From: Apium graveolens
Taxonomy: Eukaryota; Streptophyta; Magnoliopsida; Apiales; Apiaceae
Direction of reading: 5' to 3'
Assembly (NCBI RefSeq): GCF_009905375.1
Contig: NC_133650.1
Location: 141,229,135-141,293,134 of the forward strand
Length of the DNA: 64,000 nucleotides
A program made the translations under genes and the position numbers. The notes beneath the pieces are model-generated. The model was given only the letters and a program-made list of their open reading frames with translations, was not told where the DNA came from and did not search any database. This document shows positions 24,131 to 34,743 of the stretch, piece by piece. Position 1 is the stretch's first letter. Each line of letters begins with the position of its first letter.

Positions 24131-25791
24131 TGAAAGGAATATGTCCTAAGTCCAATCATGTATTAGGATTTAGGAATAACTTTTATGTAATCTGTTTTGA
24201 TTTCATTGATATTAATAAAGACTTGTTTTATTTTTATTACGGGCTTTATCTATTTAAGTGTTTAAATAAGATATACCATAGTTTAGAGTAAAGCTTTTTA
24301 TGGATTCTGATGAGATCATAATAGTGAGACCTAAAAAGATGATAACTCTAAACTTAAATAGTTCCTGGTCATAGGATTACTAACTGGTAATTAATAATCC
24401 GCAAAGATCGGTACATACTATGCTTGCTTCATTATGAAGGATGTCTGTTCTCATAGACATTTGTGTGGTGACACTATAGCTAGTATGTAGGTGCTTATTA
24501 TGGAATAAGTTCACTGAACATGACTCGCCCAGCTGAACAACTGATGGAGTTCACTCACGTGTCAGCAGTTGTTCGCTTAGTGATAGTTGTACAAGTATCC
24601 TTAGACTTGAGGTCATCATAATCATCTTGTGTACACTGAACTATGCTTTGGTTTAGTTTTTAGTCTCCAGGGACAATTATTAGGGCTCTTCTGGGTATAG
24701 GAATTTGTACACAAAGATAGTGTATGATCAATAAAGGATCTACCCCTTCCAGTGAAGGAAGCAAATGTTCAAGGCTGATCCACTTATGCTAGTTCAGGAA
24801 TCTCTGGCCAGAGTGAATGAAATTAGAAAGGAGTTTCTAATTTGCATAGAACTACGCATAGTAAATGGTAAGCAAAGTGATTGAACTAGATAGGCTTGAC
24901 ACGAGATCCATGCCTTGTATTTAATCGGAACATTGTAAGGTAGAAGGAGTTTATTGTACGGTAACTATTCACTGACAGGTTCTTGGTATTCTAAGCAGTG
25001 AATTCATATTATCCGGATAGTCGCGATATGTTGAGAAGCATCACTCACGATGTAGAATAAATGTGATTAATTAATTAATCATATTTAATAAATTAGAGAA
25101 TTTATATAAATAATGATAAAATAGTTTTATTATTATTTATTTCTACTACCGGCTTAATATTGAACCTACAGGGTCACACCATTAAAAGAGAATGATTTAT
25201 TGGTGGAGGAATTAATTAATAATGGCTAATAATTATTTATTTGTGAAATAAATAATTAATTGGCAAATTTAATAATTGATTAAATGAGATTTAATTGATT
25301 ATAAATTAATTAAGAAAAGTTCTTAATATTATTAATTAAGGATTTAATTTTTGGAAATTAAATCAAGAGAGAGAATTATTTCTAAAGTGTTTAGAAAAAG
25401 GATTAATAATTAAAAGGTGTTTTAATTATTAATGAGAATAATAAATGGGATAATAATAATAATATTTATGGGAAAATTTCAGCTGAAAATTTTGCCTATA
25501 AATACACTATTATAGACCCTATTTTATTCTAACCCCAGAAACCCAAAAGTTTTAGAAAACCAAATTCTCTCCACCTCCTCCTCCTCCTAAAAGTCGTTTT
25601 CTTGGTGGATACCGGTGGAGTGCTTCACACTTGAGGAGCAACTGCTAAGGATCTCTGATCGTTGTCTCCGAATTATTTTTAAAGGTTAGATTCGATCCCT
25701 CGAATTTTTATTCACGATTTATATGCTTTTATTTGGATTTTATATGTGTAAAAGTGTTTTTCCACGCCCCCGCTGCGTTTAAAATCCAACA
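24131..25791 (+). repeat. 3' LTR of nested copia (1,661 bp, full length)
   Basis: It starts TGAAAGGAATATG and ends AAAATCCAACA. It keeps the AT-rich block 24846-25507 that the 5' LTR has lost, including the TATA box. A frame at 24052-24291 that crosses its start is not a gene. Confidence 0.95.
25497..25504 (+). promoter_or_regulatory. TATA box in the 3' LTR of nested copia
   Basis: TATAAATA lies within GCCTATAAATACAC. This is the only copy in the element, because the matching part of the 5' LTR is deleted. Confidence 0.7.
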
Positions 25792-25796
25792 ACCTT

Positions 25797-26029
25797 ATAC
25801 TCAATTCTTTCGGTATCTGGTGGATTTTCGGGAAAAATCAAAGTGTTCGGATTTCGATTTTGACGATCTTTACATACACTTATATACCACATAGAGTACT
25901 AATAATATCTCAGAAGATCAATAAAAGAACCCCTACATAGTGTGGTATGAAAAGTTTTCTTATTCAGCATAATCGGTAAAATCACTATTCATAAGGGTTT
26001 CAAAAATTCCAAAAATTGGGGTTATTACA
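25797..26029 (-). repeat. 5' LTR of element 1, U3 end
   Basis: This continues the LTR of 14713-18495 after the nested copia. On the minus strand it starts TGTAATAACCCCAATTTTTG, and it is followed by the TSD ttacc. Confidence 0.93.
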
Positions 26030-26089
26030 TTACCTTTTAGAGGTAAAGTCTGATATTACCAGGAGATGGTCAAAGTTCATATTGAAGAC
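26030..26089 (+). other. 60-bp island of the old copia extra gene between elements 1 and 2
   Basis: This begins with TSD ttacc (26030-26034) of element 1 and ends with TSD aagac (26085-26089) of element 2. It is an open continuation of the 4032-5115 frame (after ttacc: LEVKSDITRRW and onward). It is the only part of the old element left between the two insertions. Confidence 0.88.
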
Positions 26090-29000
26090 TGTAATAACCC
26101 CAATTTTTGGAATTTTTGAAACCCTTATGAATAGTATTTTGCTGATTATGCTGAATAAGAAAACTTTCCATGTCACACTATGTAAGGGTTCTTCTATTGT
26201 TATTCTGAGATCTTATTAGTACTTTATATGGGATATAAGTGTATGTAAAGATCGTCAGAATCCAAATTCGAACACTTTGATTTTGCCCGAAAATCCACCA
26301 GATACCAAAAGAATTGAGTATAAGGGAACATGATAAAAAAGATTTAAATTCAATGATTATAAGAGAGGATGATAAAAGGAATATAATGTATTGAGAAAGG
26401 TTAAGGAAACCTAAGTAATAAGATCCCGGGTATGATCCCTCAAACGATAAACGAAAACGAAAGTTAAGTGAACCGCATAACAGATCAGCGGTCATTAGCC
26501 AAGTAATTAGAAGCTAATCAAAGAGGTTAGTGAGGATGATGTCATCAAACCAATAAGAAGAGGACAAGTGTGGGAGGATGACATAACAAGGTGACATAAG
26601 CATGACAAAAAGGAAGTGTGTTGTTGGTTGATTCTTGAACATGCAAAAGTTACCATGGTTAAAAGGTAATTAAGCAAAACAAAACAAAACAACCAAGCAA
26701 ACAAATCACAAAACACAAAGTTGACTTCATTATTCAAGAAGAAGCTCTCGGCCTCTTTTCATTTTCAAAGGAAAGAAAAATCCAAAACCAAGATCCAAGC
26801 TTTGTTAAATCATGAGGTAATTATCCAAGGTTCCTTATGAATAAATATAGCTATCCTATAAGTTTGAGCTTCAAATTCATTCACAATCTCTTCCTAAAGA
26901 TCATGGAAGAATAGGGTGAATAATGTTTTTCAAGAACTTAAATTTTTGTTCTTGAGTTTTTGTTTAGATTAAGCTTGGATAAGGACTTTTAAGGGTGATT
27001 CCAAGCTAATTACTTGATTCTCCACTCTCCAAGGAAGGTATAACCCCTCCAAACCCTAAATTTACTTTGAGTATTAGGTTTAGTTTTGTTTTTATGGTTC
27101 ATGAGAAGCATGATTCTTGTAGACTTAGAGTGTGGTTCGTTTTGTAATGAGTTGGAGTTGTAATTCTTGGATTATTGATTAATGAACTTAAGTATAATTT
27201 TAATTCATGTTTGAGAATAATATAAATTGGAGAACTTGAGGTGTTGGGGCTGTTGTAGTATAATATGGATGGATTTTGGTTGTATGAATGAATTTGGTTG
27301 ATTGGTGGTTGGTTTGGAGTAGAATAAAAATTGGTAATCGCGTAAACATAGCCGTCGTAATGTCCGATTTACTTTAGACTGTTTTTGTTCTTAACATCAG
27401 GACCCGAGAACTCACTGTTAGGTTTTGATCATTTCCATGATTATATATTTCATGTTACAAGCTTCATTTTGATATGTGGTTCGTTTGAATCCGATATACG
27501 GTTTAGGAGAAATGACCATTTTAAGTAATGGCGTTTCGCGAACGAACCATTACCCCTCGCCTTACTTTGAAACATAGGTTAAAGACCTTAAAGGACTAAT
27601 TGGAGTATGAAACATTTATGTGAAGTGTATTATGCAGTTGGTAAGGCACTCGCGAAAGAATCGCCTTAAAACCCTTAATGGTTAATTTATTAAAAATGGT
27701 GGAGCCGAGGGTACTCGAGCTACTTAAGTGAATCATTAAGCGCAAAAGCGAACGTTAGGGTCTAATTGGTTAAAGTATAGATTCTTAAGCGACTTTGGTT
27801 TAATTCCAGCTTATATGTGGTTTATAGGTTACCAGACTCATCCCAGGACTTTTACCACCCCCAGTCGCTCAGGCAAGTTTTCTACCCGTTATACTGTTGT
27901 TGTGATGTATATATGTATATGCATTATCTTGTGATAGATGCATGTTGGTTAATTAGCAAATTTTGTGATATATTGAAGCATGCTGATATGGTATATATAT
28001 GCATGTTTGTTTCATAATCTGGTTATCTATCTGTTGATTTCAATTGCTTATAAGTTGCATAATACCTATGCTAGAAATAAGCAGTAGTTGCGTATACCCT
28101 TAGTATAGGGGACCCAAAGGCGAACATTTTTCTAAACCGGGAGTCGATGTTCCCGAGTATAATATATATATATATATATTGATATAGTTTTCAAAACTAT
28201 TAATCGAATAAGGTTTATTCGATAACTTTATTTTATTTAATGAATATTATTTTGAATATTCATTCGAGGACTTTTGACTCCGCTTACTTTATTTAATGAA
28301 TATTATTTTTGAATATTCATTCAAGGACTTATGACCCCGCTTATTTTATTAAAAAATATTCTTTATTTTATTAAAGAATAATGTTTCGATAATCAAACTT
28401 ATTTTCGATTATTCAAATAAAGATCATACTTTCGTATAAGTATATCTTTGCTTATTAATATTCATTTCAAGTATGAGTTTTAAAACTTTTACTTCAATTA
28501 TTTTTATAAGGATTATCCTTATGGGAATATTATTTAAATAATAATATTCAGATATTTTCTAATATATCGGGACTGATTTATTTCATTAAATCAACATTAC
28601 TCCAAACATTCTTAAAAATGTTTTCGAGTGTTCAAAATGATTTTAAAAGTTAGAGCGGATCCCAAAACTCGTTTTTAAATTTAAGATCTTCCTTTCGAAG
28701 GAGACTTGAATATTCGCTCAAAAATCTTGGGGATCCGGCTCTGTGGTGTATTTTATATTCGTAACGTGGTTGTTGTTTTGAGACAACAATTTGATTACTT
28801 GCCCAATGTTCGGGAAGTAAGTCCATCTGATTGAGTCGGCATAAGCGACAGGCCGGGGTACGGTCTATGAAGGTGTAAGAGGCTGGGTAACAGTCCATCC
28901 ACGCGTGAGTGGCCGGGTAACGGTCTAGCGCGAGGTCCTAATGCGGCCAGGGTGATGACCGGCGAGGAATTCATCCATCTACAGTAGAAAAGGTTACTTA

Positions 29001-30109
29001 TTAGTATCTTTGCCTGATTAGCAAGATATCGGGTTTATGCCAAAATTCTTTTCTTTCCAAATTCATTGGATATTGCAACTCTGTTCATACTTTACATGAC
29101 AGAGGTTTTCAGGAAATGTGTGGGAGCTATATATGGATATATATATATATATATATCGGGACTTAATGAAGTATCTCGTAACTTCATTTCATTCAATAAT
29201 ATTTCAAAGATTGAATCTATTCAAGTCTTATCTTGTAGTCTCATCTGTGTGATGAACTTTTGAAACTGATTATAACTTGAACGGTGGTAGTTCAAGTAGT
29301 ATTCGGAAAAGATATAAGTATATTAGAGTATCTTGTAACTTCATCTTTTAAACTTATATCTAGTAAATGATTATCTTATGCATGTCAAAGATTTTCAGAA
29401 AAACGTTGAGACAAGGTTGGATATATGAGATCACCTTGCAACGATATTTTTATACAGTTATAAACTGGAACTCTGTGTATATTATACATGTCAGAGGATT
29501 TCAAATATTGTGAAAAGTATATATGTATATATATACTGAATATTTTGCGACTTGGTCGCGTTAAGATATCAGCTTGGTTCATTTCTTCTTGACCAAGACT
29601 TTCATGAGTACTATGAGAATACTCATATATTGTTAATCATTATACATATTATTTTGGTGGGCTTGTTGCTCACCCTTGCTTTCTTCTTTCATCACACAAC
29701 AACAGATAGAAAAGATGAACAAGACCAAGCTTCCAATTCGCAAGCGGTTAGAAAATGTTCCGCAGTTTTCTGGAAGCGTTGATGTCGTCGTAGCTGAGGT
29801 AGGAGCTACCAATAGGCTAGGTTTTCAACTATTGATGAACCAGACTTATGTATAATATGAATTGTAATAATGGAAAGGACTATGTAAATTATTCAGAAAC
29901 CTTTTTAAGGTGTAACGGTTTATAATTGTGGAATAAAATGACTTATGTTATTTTTGGTATTCATCTCTGAGACTATAATTTGTGGTGTGTGTGTGTATAT
30001 TGTGGGTCACAGTACGCAGTAGTTGGTCGACTATTAAGATTAAGTATTGATAAGGGAAATGGAACTCGTGACAACCCGAATCCCCGACCCCGGATTAGGG
30101 GGTATTACA
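26090..30109 (+). repeat. 5' LTR of element 2 (4,020 bp)
   Basis: This matches 46627-50693. No gene is present. Small frames on either strand (for example 26178-26495 minus, 27817-28017, and 29552-29782, which starts at TTG) lack support. The near-palindrome GGTGGGCTTGTTGCTCACC lies at 29656-29674. A short AT dinucleotide run lies at about 29134-29156. Confidence 0.95.
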
Positions 30110-30113
30110 GAAA

Positions 30114-30125
30114 TGGTATCAGAGC
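30114..30125 (+). promoter_or_regulatory. Primer-binding site, element 2
   Basis: TGGTATCAGAGC, complementary to the initiator tRNA-Met 3' end, lies four bases after the LTR end. Confidence 0.93.
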
Positions 30126-30299
30126 TAAGCGTTATAAACCTCAGAGATGATGTGACGTTAAGATAATAAGTTCACTAAGATAATAAGAACTCTTGCGAAG
30201 TTCATAGTCGGGCTACCTAACATAGTACTGACAATTAAAACCCTTATGGGAACCCTTATAAATATCGTGATAGAAGCGTAGTTCGTTATCGTATATGGT

Positions 30300-30592
30300 A
30301 GCGGGACTCTGAACCCTGAGGATGAGGAGCAACAGCGTGATAATGTTTTATTACTAATTGGAGATCGGATTGTGGATCTGATAGAGCGTCCTAATGCAGG
30401 ACCAGATGATGTTCATATTGAGGATGTAGCGGTTCAGGATGTTGTCCTAAAAGGGATTGTGGCTGAGGAGGATTCCGTGGAGGATCCTGACAGGAATGAA
30501 TAAAGGACCACTGAAGAATTGATGACCATGGTTAGGGAAACTACCAGAGGTAGGATTGGCCGGTCACTACCGGAGGTTCGTTCAAGTTTGTA
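30300..30592 (+). pseudogene. Acidic leader ORF (gag N-terminal region?), element 2
   Basis: The frame is readable from about 30300, acidic (DVHIEDV, EEDSVEDPD), and broken by a TAA near 30500. It ends in TTRGRIGRSLPEVRSSL and a stop, as in element 1. No family was recognised. The frame runs directly into the displaced RNase H block. Confidence 0.5.
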
Positions 30593-31001
30593 AAGATAGT
30601 AGCCCCTTTAACACGGCTTACTCGTAAGACTCAGAAGTTCGAATGGACAGAGAAATGCGAGAACTGCTTTTAAGAACTAAAGCAAAGGTTGGTGACGACT
30701 ACTATGTTGGCGTTTCCAGATGGAAAAGGAGATTTTGTGATGTGTAATGACGCTTCGCATAAAGAATTAGGGTGCTTCTTATACAGCACATCAAGGTAAT
30801 CGCGTATGCGTCAAGATAATTAAGTAAATATAAAGTTCGATATCCCCACCCATGAGCTTGGGCTCGTGGCAATAGTTTTTCCCTAAAGATTGGAGGCACT
30901 ACTTGTATGGAGAGAAGTGCGAGATTTACACAATCCATAAGTACTCTAGTGCATTTTCACGCAGAAAGAGATCAACATACGCCAGAGGAGGTGGTTAGAG
31001 C
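30583..31001 (+). pseudogene. Displaced RT-thumb/RNase H block, element 2 (left half)
   Basis: KIVAPLTRLTRKTQKFEWT (from about 30592) is the usual link from RT to RNase H in gypsy elements. LAFPDGKGDFVMCNDASHKELGC follows in pieces, with the first catalytic-type Asp in the DAS motif (about 30749). Stops lie near 30672 and 30797. The Tat element cuts the block at 31001, and it resumes at 41934. Confidence 0.78.
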
Positions 31002-31570
31002 TGATAGGGATAAATAAATTATTATTGTATAATTAAATACTGCATTAATTGTACAAGCTGTGGGCTACTAGGCCCAATAAAAAGATATATGAAACTCAGA
31101 CCAGAAAGGTTAAGCCTGATGGACCAGATCAGGCCTGATGGAATAAAAAAGGCCCAAAAGCCCTAATTATTAATTAATTTCGTAATTAATTAATAAGGGA
31201 AAAATCAGCTATTGAGAAGAGTCCCGATAAGGATATAAATCCTTATAGATTAGCCTCAAGGGGACCTAAAAGGATAAGGGATCAGCTTCCTACTTCCTAG
31301 GACTCCTAAGTCTATCCTAATTCAGAGGCTTGTCCCCCAAGTCTCCTATACCAAGTCCAATTCAAGGACTCCCACATCTATATAAGGGGCCTCACCCCAC
31401 AAATCAGAACTACGTTTTTTGACTTGATCCTTGGCAGTCAGCAAGGTACGTAGGCATCTTGTTAAGGCAGATTGAGTCACGAAACACAAGAGCAGTCAAA
31501 TCGAGCCTTGGAGCTCACGTTCCTTAGTATTAAATACAGCAATTATATATAGAAGTTTTAATCCATAACA
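31002..31570 (+). repeat. 5' LTR of the Tat element (569 bp)
   Basis: It starts TGATAGGGATAAATAAATTA and ends TTTAATCCATAACA, identical by eye to 41360-41928. It contains ATTAATTAATTTCGTAATTA, an inverted repeat near 31168-31192, and a TATA box. Confidence 0.97.
31379..31385 (+). promoter_or_regulatory. TATA box, 5' LTR of the Tat element
   Basis: TATATAA within CACATCTATATAAGGGGCC is the best core promoter candidate, about 190 bp before the LTR end. The same box lies at 41737-41743 in the 3' LTR. Confidence 0.75.
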
Positions 31571-31572
31571 TT

Positions 31573-31590
31573 TGGCGCCGTCTGTGGGAA
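31573..31590 (+). promoter_or_regulatory. Primer-binding site of the Tat element
   Basis: TGGCGCCGTCTGTGGGAA starts two bases after the LTR. TGGCGCC-type sites in Tat and Athila elements are assigned to tRNA-Arg or tRNA-Asp; I cannot decide which from sequence alone. Confidence 0.8.
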
Positions 31591-31606
31591 AAACGGAACA
31601 ACAACC

Positions 31607-34087
31607 ATGGCGAGAACACGGAGAACAACTAGCACTCTGGAGGAGGGAACACCATCAGGGACAACCCAGGTGATTTCATCAACCGTGGAGGTTCCTCCCC
31701 ATTCAACTTATGCATCTACTCAGGGGGAAGCCCAGACAGGGGCAACTCATCCTCAGCCACAAGGGACAACTCCCCCGACTATTCAAGGTACGAATCCTCA
31801 AGTTCAACAAATACATATACCTGTGAATTCTCGACCCGTCGGGTATGAATATTCAACTATTGTTACTACTAACCCCCCTTATGGGACGCCCCTTCACCCT
31901 GAGGTTGGAGGAAGTGGATATGCTGGGCGAAGCGAAGCACGAGGGCGGTCGCCCCCCTATATACGAGGTTTGGATCCTATCCCTGAGGATCGGGAATTTT
32001 CTGGTCCATACACTGAGAGAGACTCCGAATCTTCGGATGATGAAGTGGCCCCGAGAAGGAGGCGTCTTGGAAAAGAGCCAATGGCCGATGGAAGGCAACG
32101 CCCCCAAAGCACCCCAGGGGCAAATCCCCAAGAAGTGCAGGAAAAGATCAGGGCTCATGATGCTGAAATCCAAAGGCTGAGGCGTGATTTGGAGGCTCAC
32201 CAAGCCACCAGACCCCACATACCTCCTAGGGGGAGAAATCCTCCTCCAATCATAGACCTGGATGGTCCGGTAAGAAGAAGGGCTGCTGTCCCAAGAACTG
32301 ATCCAAGCAATCTCCTTCCCCTTGGAGATCCTGATGATCCAACTCCACCCTTCACAGAAGAGATAATGAATGCCCATATCTCAAGAAAATTTAAGATGCC
32401 CACTATCAAAGCCTATGATGGCACGGGAGACCCCGCTAATCATGTTAGGACATTCTCTAATGCACTGCTGCTGCAACCCGTGAATGATGCTATAAAATGT
32501 CGGGCCTTCCCTCAAACCCTGTCGGGTATGGCTCAAAGATGGTACAGTCGCCTACCCCCAAATTCTATTGGATCATTCAGAGAATTAAGTCAGGCTTTTA
32601 TTAAGCAATTCATCAGTGGAAGAGTCCATGAGAAAAGTTCAGCATCTCTTATGAGTCTTGTGCAGGGAGCTAAAGAATCCTTAAGAGATTACCTAAATCG
32701 TTTTACAAAGGAGGCTTTAAAAGTCCCAGACCTTGATGATAAGGTAGCCATGATAGCACTGCAACAAGGAACTAGGGATGAGTTTTTCAAGATGTCTTTG
32801 GCCAAACGACCCCCTGAGAGCATGTTGCAGCTCCAAGAGAGGGCAGGGAAGTATATCAAGGTTGAAGAAAGTATGAGGAAGACCGTAGTAAGTAATGAGC
32901 CCACTGGAGGCAAGAAACGAAAAACTGATTTGGAGTATATCGCTAAGGATAAATATCCTAGAACTGAACAAAACCCTGATTCAACCCCCAAGAAGGGAGG
33001 ACCTGGGCAAAAGTTCACTGAATACGCTAAGCTGAATGCTCCCAGAAGTCAGATTTTGATGGAGATTGAGAAAGACAGAGATATTCGCTGGCCTAAGCCC
33101 TTGAAGGCTGATCCCGCCAAGCTAGATAAGGGCAAGTATTGCAGGTTTCACAAAGATGTTGGCCATGACACCGATGAGTGTAGGCAGTTGAAAGATGAAA
33201 TTGAGTTTTTGATTCGAAAAGGAAGGCTGAACAAGTATACTGGAGATGGAGGAGACAGAAACAATAATGGAAGGAAGAACTTTGAAGATCATAGGAGGGA
33301 CCAAGATGATCAGGGGCGGAATCCCCAACCTAGAGGACCAGTTATAAACACCATTTATGGAGGGCCGAGACCTCGAGGGCCTGTGATAAACACGATCTTT
33401 GGAGGTCCAACTGCTGCTGGATTGTCCAAAAATTCCAGAAAGGCATATACTAGAGAGGTTATGTATATTGTTGGAGAAGCCCCGAAGAGGGCCAGGACAG
33501 AAGTAACATTGGCTTTTGATGATTCCGACCTAGAGGGTGTGAAGTTTCCCCATGACGACCCGCTGGTCATAACGCCGATAATAGGAAATAGCCCGGTTAA
33601 GAGGGTCCTTGTGGATAATGGTGCTTCTGTGGATATCTTGCTCCACGACACCTTTCTAAGGATGGGGTATAACGACTCCCAGTTGACACCAACCGACATG
33701 CCGATATATGGATTTGCTGGAGTAGAATGTCCTGTGGAAGGGATAATTAAATTGCCAACCACCATAGGTACGGAGCCAAGGCAAGCAATGCAGATGCTGG
33801 ATTTTGTGGTGGTAAAGGCTAGTTCAACTTATAATGCTATCATGGGGAGAACAGGGATACATGCCTTCAAGGCAGTCCCCTCTTCCTACCATTCAGTCAT
33901 GAAGTTTCCCACCCGAAACGGGATTGGAGAAGAGAGGGGAGATCAAAAAATGGCTAGAAGCTGTTATGTGGCCTCTTTGAGGGCAGATGGAGTCGGGGGC
34001 AGGTTCTTCCTATTGAAGATATGGATGTTCGAGAAAATGATGAGAATAGAGGAAGGCCAGCAGAAGAATTGGTTTCGGTTCCTTTAG
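31607..34087 (+). CDS. gag-pro: Gag-protease of the Tat element
   Basis: The ATG at 31607 has a good context (AACCATGGCG), and the frame gives 826 residues. Residues 1-250 are Pro/Thr/Arg-rich and probably disordered. The gag core follows (GMAQRWYSRLPPNSIGSF near 307, then FIKQFIS). A Tat-type zinc-binding motif, CRFHKDVGHDTDEC, lies near 512. The aspartic protease has LVDNGASVDIL near 667, with DNGAS in place of DTGA or DSGA, and ends with a GRTGIHAF segment near 748. Gag forms the cytoplasmic particle and protease cuts the polyprotein. After G5 at 33995-33999 the frame leaves the polyprotein, and the last ~30 residues are out of phase. The true frame continues from 34000 in the next entry. 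Confidence 0.92.
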   Translation: MARTRRTTSTLEEGTPSGTTQVISSTVEVPPHSTYASTQGEAQTGATHPQPQGTTPPTIQGTNPQVQQIHIPVNSRPVGYEYSTIVTTNPPYGTPLHPEVGGSGYAGRSEARGRSPPYIRGLDPIPEDREFSGPYTERDSESSDDEVAPRRRRLGKEPMADGRQRPQSTPGANPQEVQEKIRAHDAEIQRLRRDLEAHQATRPHIPPRGRNPPPIIDLDGPVRRRAAVPRTDPSNLLPLGDPDDPTPPFTEEIMNAHISRKFKMPTIKAYDGTGDPANHVRTFSNALLLQPVNDAIKCRAFPQTLSGMAQRWYSRLPPNSIGSFRELSQAFIKQFISGRVHEKSSASLMSLVQGAKESLRDYLNRFTKEALKVPDLDDKVAMIALQQGTRDEFFKMSLAKRPPESMLQLQERAGKYIKVEESMRKTVVSNEPTGGKKRKTDLEYIAKDKYPRTEQNPDSTPKKGGPGQKFTEYAKLNAPRSQILMEIEKDRDIRWPKPLKADPAKLDKGKYCRFHKDVGHDTDECRQLKDEIEFLIRKGRLNKYTGDGGDRNNNGRKNFEDHRRDQDDQGRNPQPRGPVINTIYGGPRPRGPVINTIFGGPTAAGLSKNSRKAYTREVMYIVGEAPKRARTEVTLAFDDSDLEGVKFPHDDPLVITPIIGNSPVKRVLVDNGASVDILLHDTFLRMGYNDSQLTPTDMPIYGFAGVECPVEGIIKLPTTIGTEPRQAMQMLDFVVVKASSTYNAIMGRTGIHAFKAVPSSYHSVMKFPTRNGIGEERGDQKMARSCYVASLRADGVGGRFFLLKIWMFEKMMRIEEGQQKNWFRFL

Positions 34088-34743
34088 ATCCCAAGAATCC
34101 TGAGAGGATGACTTTCATTGGAGCTACATTAGAGGAGCCCCTTAGAGGGAAGTTAGTGAAATTTTTGCAAGAAAATAGTGATGTGTTTGCATGGTCAGCA
34201 GCTGATATGCCAGGCATAGACCCGGAGTTAATTACCCACAAGTTAAACATGGATTCAAGCCGGAAGACAGTGAAACAAAAGAAAAGAAATTTTGCCCCGG
34301 AAAGACAAGAGGCTATAAAGCAGGAAGTGGAAAAGCTCTTAGAGGCTGGTTTCATTGAGGAGATTCAATTTCCGGAGTGGTTAGCAAACCCTGTAATGGT
34401 GAAGAAGGCTAATGGAAAGTGGAGGATGTGTATAGACTTCACCGATCTGAATGATGCATGCCCCAAAGACTATTTTCCGCTGCCTAGAATTGATACTTTG
34501 ATTGATGCCACCGCTGGACATGAGATGCTGAGTTTCATGGATGGGTTTAGCGGATACAACCAGATCAAAATGCATAAGGATGACATTCCAAAGGTATCAT
34601 TTATCACTGACTTTGGTGTTTATTGTTATCTTGTTATGGCGTTTGGTCTCAAGAATGCAGGAGCCACCTATCAAAGGTTGGTGAATAAAATTTTTAAGGA
34701 TCTTATTGGAAGACTATGGAAGTCTATGTTGATGACATGCTAG
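34000..34743 (+). pseudogene. pol: Pol part 1 of the Tat element: RT N-terminal two thirds
   Basis: This frame is one step from gag-protease; an ATG occurs at 34021, but a true start is not expected in a polyprotein. RT fingers and palm are clear: KQEVEKLLEAGFIEE, NPVMVKKANGKWRMCIDF, LNDACPKDYFPLPRID, FMDGFSGYNQI and the AFGLKNAGATYQRLV block. The frame fails at 34711-34715, just before the catalytic strand, where one base is missing, and it stops at 34741. RT makes the element's DNA copy in the particle. Gag-pol in this lineage is usually one frame, so both breaks are read as deletions or assembly errors. Confidence 0.88.

Larger units (their letters stand above)
18496..25791 (+). mobile_element. 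Nested Ty1/copia element, defective, in the 5' LTR of element 1
   Basis: TSD acctt lies at 18491-18495 and 25792-25796. The LTRs start TGAAA(A/G)GAATATGTCC and end AAAATCCAACA. They frame a PBS, a long structured leader, gag with one nonsense codon, and pol in fragments that lack the RT active site and most of RNase H. By eye I count roughly a dozen differences in the first ~590 aligned LTR bases. The insertion is therefore fairly young although its genes are dead. Confidence 0.95.
5116..26029 (-). mobile_element. Element 1: non-autonomous Ty3/gypsy chromovirus-type retrotransposon with ~4-kb LTRs
   Basis: Read on the minus strand, the order is 5' LTR (26029 back to 14713, split by a nested copia), PBS, a 5.6-kb internal domain, PPT and 3' LTR (9129-5116). 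Both LTRs begin TGTAATAACC and end GTGTTACA on the minus strand. The TSD is ttacc (5111-5115 and 26030-26034). The chromodomain-like tail after integrase and the initiator-Met PBS point to the Tekay/Del chromovirus group. Internal coding is scrambled and full of stops, so the copy cannot be autonomous. Its two LTRs differ by several bases per hundred at the TGTAACACC end and less elsewhere, by eye. Confidence 0.93.

Noticed and set aside
29552..29782. A small membrane protein encoded in all four long LTRs (also 50131-50361, and minus 5441-5671 and 14977-15267), with a hydrophobic stretch.
   Set aside because: The frame starts at TTG and has no in-frame ATG. One copy changes frame near its end, and the best-kept part coincides with the non-coding TTGCTCACCC motif.
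31853..32377. 174-codon minus-strand frame and other long frames opposite gag-pol.
   Set aside because: They are exact shadows of the strongly supported gag-pol frames, without start context or domains.
34000..34087. Programmed frameshift between gag-protease and pol of the Tat element.
   Set aside because: The G5 run has no standard slippery heptamer. A second one-base break 700 bp later cannot be recoding, and the lineage usually has one gag-pol frame. Deletion or assembly error is simpler.
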